Shown here: piece by piece, positions 58,635 to 64,000 of the stretch
Layout: each line of letters starts with the position of its first letter
Position numbering within the stretch: position 1 is the stretch's first letter
Assembly: GCA_018340375.1 (NCBI GenBank)
Contig: JAFFJZ010000013.1
Span: 310,001 to 374,000 of the forward strand
Reading direction: 5' to 3'
Source: Gonatopus flavifemur
Lineage: Eukaryota > Arthropoda > Insecta > Hymenoptera > Dryinidae
DNA: 64,000 nucleotides
Notes under the pieces: generated by a model
The model's input: only the letters and a program-made list of their open reading frames with translations
The model's database searches: none
Told to the model about the DNA's origin: nothing
Translations under genes and position numbers: made by a program

Positions 58635-59222
58635 CAGGGCATAATATAAGGGTCAGTTCTTACCAAAAAGTTAGTTCTAAAAGAAAACGATCAGTTCTAA
58701 AACGTACAAACGGTTAGTTCTTAAAAAATTACCCAATTTTCAGTTAAATTTTTTCCTTGTTATTTTTATTTCTTCAAATCGAGTTTCTAATACTGCCCTG
58801 TTACAAAATAAGCCTTTCACCTCATATCGAGGGATATCATTCATGCAGTAGTGATATTCATTCTAAAAAAATAAATCTTGATGCCAAAAATAAAATCAAC
58901 GAAGCATCAAATAATTAAAGAAATACTTGTCACACAAATTTCTCACTTCATATTGGAAGGGTTTTCTCTCGAAATAGAAAGACCATTTCTTTTTTTTCAG
59001 CTGATGCTCTCACAGCATAGTTTATAGAAAAGGAATCTTGATTAAATAAAACGTAATGAGATAGATATATCATTTATTGAATGCATAAATAGATATTAAG
59101 TTTAATAATTATCATATACCGTTTTATTAATTCATAACGACGATACAGTACCTTTTTTTTTGTTTAGAAATTGAGTGTTCACCGTTTCGGTTAGTTCTTA
59201 AATTGCCTCACATTATGCCCTG
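58635..59222. mobile_element. 588-bp hAT-type non-autonomous element
   Basis: Ends CAGGGCATAATATAAGG and CCTCACATTATGCCCTG (inverted) with the exact 8-bp target duplication CTGTACCC (58627-58634, 59223-59230). Subterminal TTAGTTCTTA and AGTTCTAAAA repeats. No transposase inside. Confidence 0.92.
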
Positions 59223-59230
59223 CTGTACCC

Positions 59231-59880
59231 TACCACAAATGCAAAATAGAAATGGATTGAAATGGACAGAAAACTGCATAGGAACAGTTGAAAACAGCTT
59301 GACTTCAAATACGGTTTTTGCCCATTCCAACCCTCTTCCATCTGGCATTTGCGGGAGGTTAATCCCCTCACGCTCAGCATGGTAATATTATATGAAGCTG
59401 AAATTACCGAACGGGGCCTAACAGACGTACGTCTAACCTTATAGAAGGGACTGTACTTTGGAACTTTCAGATCTTACGATCTAACTAGTGGATGAACGAA
59501 GGCTACTGTTGGAATAAAAATGATGACTCTTAGTGTAGTTCGATGCCCTGGATCGGATGGGATAAATCTGGAAACGCTCAGATGCAGTTTGAACGAGATA
59601 TTTGTGTTTTCAGCACAAGAGAAAGGGAAAATGTGTCATGAATCACAACTTTGTCCATGCCTTTTCCCATTCAGAAAAATTACTCGCCGTCGGATCATGG
59701 TTTTTCTTATTGCTTTCTCAATGCCGACTCGAATGGTATAGGTTTTATTGTGTTACGTGGCCGTTTACTATAGATGACTGAAATCTACGAATTACTCCTA
59801 TCGTTCTCAAGGTTTTCGACATTCAACCCCCATATAAGTATACTAAACGGCGTAACCCTGGGAAAAAAATCTCTCTGGAA
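59231..59880. other. Unique DNA, no gene recognised
   Basis: Open frames of 60-70 codons only, without motifs. Composition slightly less AT-rich than the surroundings. Confidence 0.35.
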
Positions 59881-59884
59881 TCTC

Positions 59885-60430
59885 TTTGAAAATTTCACGT
59901 TTCAGAGAAATTCAGAGAGATTCAGGAAGATTCAGAGGAATCCAGAGGGAGTCGGTGTAATTCAGGGATATCCAGAAAGATTCAGAGGCTGGTGGATTGA
60001 GAGAAATGATGCGTTGTATTTTTCAGAAGGATTCAGAGGAATGCGGAGAGATTCAGGAAGAAATAAACTCAGTAAAATTTTGAATCCAAGGTTCCAGAGG
60101 CATTCAGGGAGTTTCAGGGAGATTCACAGACCTGGTCAATTGAGAAAAATTGTGCGTTGAACTTTTCAGAGGGATTCAGAAGAATTCAGAGCAATTCGTG
60201 ATTCAGGAAAATTCAGAAGAATTCAAAGACTGGTTGATTGAGAAAAATTATGCATTGAACTTCTCAGAAGGATTCAGAGGAATTCGGAGAGATTCAGAGA
60301 GAAATAAGTTCAGCAAAATTTTTGACTCTGAATTTCAGAGGCATTCAGGGGGTTTCAGAGGGACTGAGGGACAGGTCAATTAGGAAAATTGTGCGGGGAA
60401 CTTTTCGGAAAGATTCAGAGGAATTCAGAG
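59885..60430. repeat. ATTCAGAG minisatellite in a 250-bp tandem unit
   Basis: Dozens of AGATTCAGAGGAATTC-type words of 9-11 bp, arranged in larger units of about 235-250 bp marked by GGTCAATTGAGAAAAATTGTGC (three versions near 59990, 60130 and 60230). Frames through it (GFRGMRRDSGRN) are repeat artefacts. Confidence 0.75.
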
Positions 60431-60486
60431 CAGGGTGCCCACAAAAAAAGGCTGACGAAATTCCCTGATACTTCCAGGTTTTCCAG

Positions 60487-63059
60487 ACCTGTATGAAGTT
60501 AGCCCCCGAAGTGGAAAAGAAAATTTTTTTTTTATGGCATCCGGAAGAACACCGTTAGTACCTGATTGTACCACAAAAAATTTCGTTTGTACCTCAAAAA
60601 TAAAAAAGTTACAAAAATTTAAAAAAATGGGTTGCCCCCGACTTTCACCGATTTTGATGAATAATAGCTCATTTGAAAGGTCTTGGAACGTAGATGATTG
60701 GACCATGAAAAATGTTCCGAAAGAAACAAGGAGGGGGGAGTTACAAGCAAAAAACTGATTTTCGTGGGAAAAAAATTTTTTTTCGAACTTGAGACGATCA
60801 TACAGAATTGCCCCTGACTGGGGCAACTTTTATATGCATAAATTATTGTTCGGGAACCTCCCAAGAATATTCCCTGCAAGTTTCATCGTTTGTACCTCCT
60901 TGGTTCGGGAGTTATAAGCCTTAGAATATATAAGAGTCCGGATTTTTGAAATTTGGAAGATCATACAGAATTGCCCCTGACTGGGGCAACTTTGATGTGC
61001 ATGAATTATTGTTCGGGGACCTTCTGAGAATATTTTCTGCAAGTTTCATCGATTGTACCTCCTTGGTTCGGAAGTTATAAGTCTTAGAATACATAAAAGT
61101 CAGCATTTTCGAAATTTGAAAAATCATACAGAATTGCCCCTGACTGGGGCAACTTTTATATGGATAAATTATTGTTCGAGAACCTCCTAAGAATATTCGC
61201 TGCAAGTTTCATCGTTTGTACCTCCTTGGTTCGGAAGTTATAAACCTTGGAATATATGAAAGTCAGAATTTTCGAACTTTGAAAAATCATACAGACTTGC
61301 CCCTGACTGGGGCAACTTTTATACGGATGAATTATTGTTCGGGGACCTCCCAAGAATATTCCCTGCAAGTATCATCTTTTGTACCTCCTTGGTCCGGAAG
61401 TTATAAGCCTTAGAATACATAAAAGTCAGAATTTTCGAACTTTGAAAAATCATACAGAATTGCCCCTGACTGGAGCAACTTTTATATGCATAAATTATTG
61501 TTCGAGAACCTCCTAAGAATATTTCCTGCAAGTTTCATCGTTCGTACCTCCATGGTTCGGGAGTTATACGTCTTAGAATATATGGGAGTTGAGATTTTCG
61601 AACTTTGAAAAATCATACAGAATTGCCCCTGACTGGGGCAACTTTGATATGCATGATTCATTGTTCAGTAACCTCCCGAAAATATTCCCTGCAAGTTTCA
61701 TCGTTTGTACCTCCTTAGTTTGGAAGTTATAAGTCTTAGAATATCTAAAAGTCAGAATTCTCGAACTTTGAAAAATCATAGAGAATTGCCCCTGACTGGG
61801 GCATATTCTAACATTCGTAACTTCTGAACCGAGGAGGTACAAACGATGAACCTTGCATGGAATATTTTCGGGAGGTCCTCGAACAATAATTTATGCATAT
61901 AAAAAAATTGCCCCAGTCAGGGGCAATTCTGTATGATTTTTCAAAGTTCGAAAATTCTGACTTTTATGTATTCCAGGGCTTATAACATCCAAACCAAGCA
62001 GGTACAAACGATGAAAGTTGCAAGGAATATTCTCGGGAGGTCCCCGAACAACAAATCATCCATATAAAAGTTGCCCCGTTCAGGGGCAATTCTGTATGAT
62101 TTTTCAAGGTTCGAAAATTCTGACTTTTATATATTCTAAGGCTTATAACTTCCGAACCAAGGAGGTACAAACGATGAAACTTGCAAGGCATATTCTCGGA
62201 ACGTTACCGAACAATAATTTATGCATATCAAAGTTGCCCCAGTCAGGGGCAATTCTGTATGATTTTTCAAGGTTCGAAAATTCTGACTTTTATATATTCT
62301 AAGGCTTATAACTTCCGAACCAAGGAGGTACAAACGATGAAACTTGCAAGGCATATTCTCGGAACGTTACCGAACAATAATTTATGCATATCAAAGTTGC
62401 CCCAGTCAGGGGCAATTCTGTATGATTTTTCAAATTTCGAAAATGCTGACTTTCATGTGTTCTAAGACTTATAACTTCCGAACCAAGGAGGTACAATCGA
62501 TGAAACTTGCAGAAAATATTCTCGGAAGGTCCCCGAACAATAATTCATGCACATCAAAGTTGCCCCAGTCAGGGGCAATTCTGTATGATCTTCCAAATTT
62601 CAAAAATCCGGACTCTTATATATTCTAAGGCTTATAACTCCCGAACCAAGGAGGTACAAACGATGAAACTTGCAGGGAATATTCTTGGGAGGTTCCCGAA
62701 CAATAATTTATGCATATAAAAGTTGCCCCAGTCAGGGGCAATTCTGTATGATCGTCTCAAGTTCGAAAAAAAATTTTTTTCCCACGAAAATCAGTTTTTT
62801 GCTTGTAACTCCCCCCTCCTTGTTTCTTTCGGAACATTTTTCATGGTCCAATCATCTACGTTCCAAGACCTCTCAAATGAGCTATTATTCATCAAAATCG
62901 GTGACAGTCGGGGGCACCCCATTTTTTTAAATTTTCGTAACTTTTCTGTTTTTGAGGTACAAACGAAATTTTTTGTGTTACAATTAGGTACTAACAATGT
63001 TCTTTCGGATGCCATAAAAAAAATCTCTTTCTCCACTTCGGGGTCAACTTCACACAGGT
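60487..63059. mobile_element. Foldback-type element with tandem-repeat arms
   Basis: Outer ends ACCTGTATGAAGTT...GAAGTGGA and the inverse mark a 2.57-kb palindrome. Each arm has about 270 bp of unique sequence (with TTTTCGTGGGAAAAAAATTTTT, GAAAGAAACAAGGAGGGGGG), then six to seven monomers of 163 bp that point to each other across a centre near 61800. Every monomer has GTACCTCCTTGGTTCGG and the hairpin TTGCCCCTGACTGGGGCAA. Inverted repeats made of tandem repeats are the structure of foldback elements. No transposase is present. Confidence 0.85.
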
Positions 63060-63061
63060 TT

Positions 63062-63690
63062 CTAATGTCACTAATTATGACGGAAGAAACGATTTCTTTG
63101 AATTCCCACAATTGATTCGAAGGGTCTTCTACTTCTTTTTATGAACTTTCGAATAAAACATAACATTGGTAATTATCGTTTGGAATATGTATCCATATTC
63201 ATATCCACTGAAAAAATTCCTTCTCGCCAAATAAATAGTTCATTTCTCTCCTCTCCATAGTACATTCTTTTGGGATTGATAAAATATTCAATTAAATCAA
63301 ATAACAGAATGCTTGCCCTAAATAAATTCATCTTCTAAATAAAGAACTCATTCCCCACACATCATCAATCTCTGTATCAAATTGAATACTTGATTTCTAA
63401 AAATAAATTTTACGGAGAGAAGACAAATAAATATTTCTTCCAGTCTAACTTGAATGATATATGCGCTTCAAGTTCTAATTATTCATTGGAAACAAATCAG
63501 TGATTGGATCCAGAATAATCCAGATGAAAAACAATTCAACTTCCTCCGGATTTTTTGCGGATATCATATCATACATAGTCAATAGGGATCCGTTTATGTC
63601 AAACTCGGCCTAGGTGGCAGCAACATAGAACGTACCATGTGGCGCAGACATTCAAACGATCCAAAGTATCCCGTGTACAATATCGTGCAA
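63062..63690. other. Upstream region of the SAP-domain gene
   Basis: AT-rich to 63540, then mixed composition up to the start codon. No TATA box that I would trust; the transcription start probably lies near 63600-63680. Confidence 0.35.
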
Positions 63691-63691
63691 T

Positions 63692-64000
63692 ATGAGCGTG
63701 ATTAATAAGTATTTTTCATGGACGAGTGATCAACTAAAACAGGAATTAAGAAAGCGTGGACTTCGTGTTGCAGGAAAAAAGAAGGATTTGCAAGAACGGT
63801 ACGTTATAATAATTTTTTGGCATAACCTAACCCCATGTCATTACAATAAAGAGTCGACCAAGAAATAATTGAAATTGATCAATATAATTATTACAAAAAA
63901 AATATTTCTAATGCCTCATGATTTAGGTTGATATTCTACGACCAGAATGAAGATTTTTTTCAATCATATCCACAAGAGCCAGACACAGCATTCTGGACGC
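63692..64000 (+). CDS. SAP-domain protein, N-terminal part (runs off the window)
   Basis: Exon 1 (63692-63798) starts MSVINKYFSWTSDQLKQELR and continues KRGLRVAGKKKDLQE, matching the SAP fold: W-x4-LK-x-ELR-x-RGL-x3-GKK-x-DL. The donor is CG|GTACGT. Exon 2 starts at 63927 after GATTTAG and joins in phase (RLIFYDQNEDFF), continuing past the edge. SAP domains bind AT-rich DNA in nuclear proteins. The rest of the protein is outside the window, so the full function is unknown; host gene or transposon-derived gene are both possible. Confidence 0.8.

Noticed and set aside
60425..63115. Frames of 65-133 codons on both strands of the foldback element (MQGIFLGG..., MPQSGAILYDR...)
   Set aside because: Each is the 163-bp repeat read in one frame and appears symmetrically in both arms.

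Overview
This is AT-rich eukaryotic DNA, almost certainly from an insect: spliced genes with GT/AG introns, Tc1/mariner, hAT-like and LINE elements, and arthropod-type multi-copy gene families. The exact lineage cannot be fixed from the window. There is no sign of prokaryotic operons, CRISPR arrays or rRNA genes. Most of the window is nested transposable elements and satellite DNA. Only one host-like gene start is clear: a SAP-domain protein running off the right edge.

Region by region: 1-5.5 kb is intergenic and carries a 244-bp tandem array with a head-to-head inverted copy; each unit holds a degenerate hammerhead-ribozyme-like core of the kind found in Penelope-like elements. From 5.5 to 14.2 kb two genes lie in the same direction on the minus strand. 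One is a C2H2/TNP2-like (CACTA-type) transposase with a single in-frame stop. The other, upstream, is a 9-exon gene whose exons join into an uninterrupted 545-codon frame; its introns are full of small inverted-repeat elements and a near-perfect 159-bp-arm palindrome. From 15.7 to 23.3 kb there is a LINE with ORF1, endonuclease, reverse transcriptase (RT) and RNase H. It is broken by a solo LTR (target duplication AATC), which is itself broken by an internally deleted DD41D mariner-type element, and by a 279-bp palindrome in the RT. A DD34D mariner with one nonsense codon follows at 23.5-24.8 kb.

From 25 to 30 kb the DNA is repeat-rich and includes a hAT-type miniature inverted-repeat element (MITE) nested in another MITE. 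At 30.4-35.4 kb a minus-strand LINE is interrupted by a plus-strand 5'-truncated LINE that keeps a 540-aa RT frame, with an exact 9-bp target duplication. At 37.6-43.2 kb lies a transposon with about 1.13-kb terminal inverted repeats and a two-exon transposase-like gene carrying two stops. A 165-bp satellite occupies 43.2-44.3, 49.96-50.14 and 55.0-58.2 kb, all in one orientation, and looks like one array split by insertions. One of those insertions contains an apparently intact DD41D mariner-type transposon (52.5-54.5 kb). A foldback element with arms built from 163-bp tandem repeats sits at 60.5-63.06 kb.

How the parts fit: nesting gives a relative order of insertions. The likeliest functional genes are the 9-exon gene (8.3-14.2 kb), the DD41D transposase (53.0-54.1 kb), the RT at 32.4-34.0 kb and the SAP gene at the right edge. 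The 9-exon gene and its transposase neighbour, 150 bp apart, are the best candidate for an under-described two-gene transposon or a domesticated pair.
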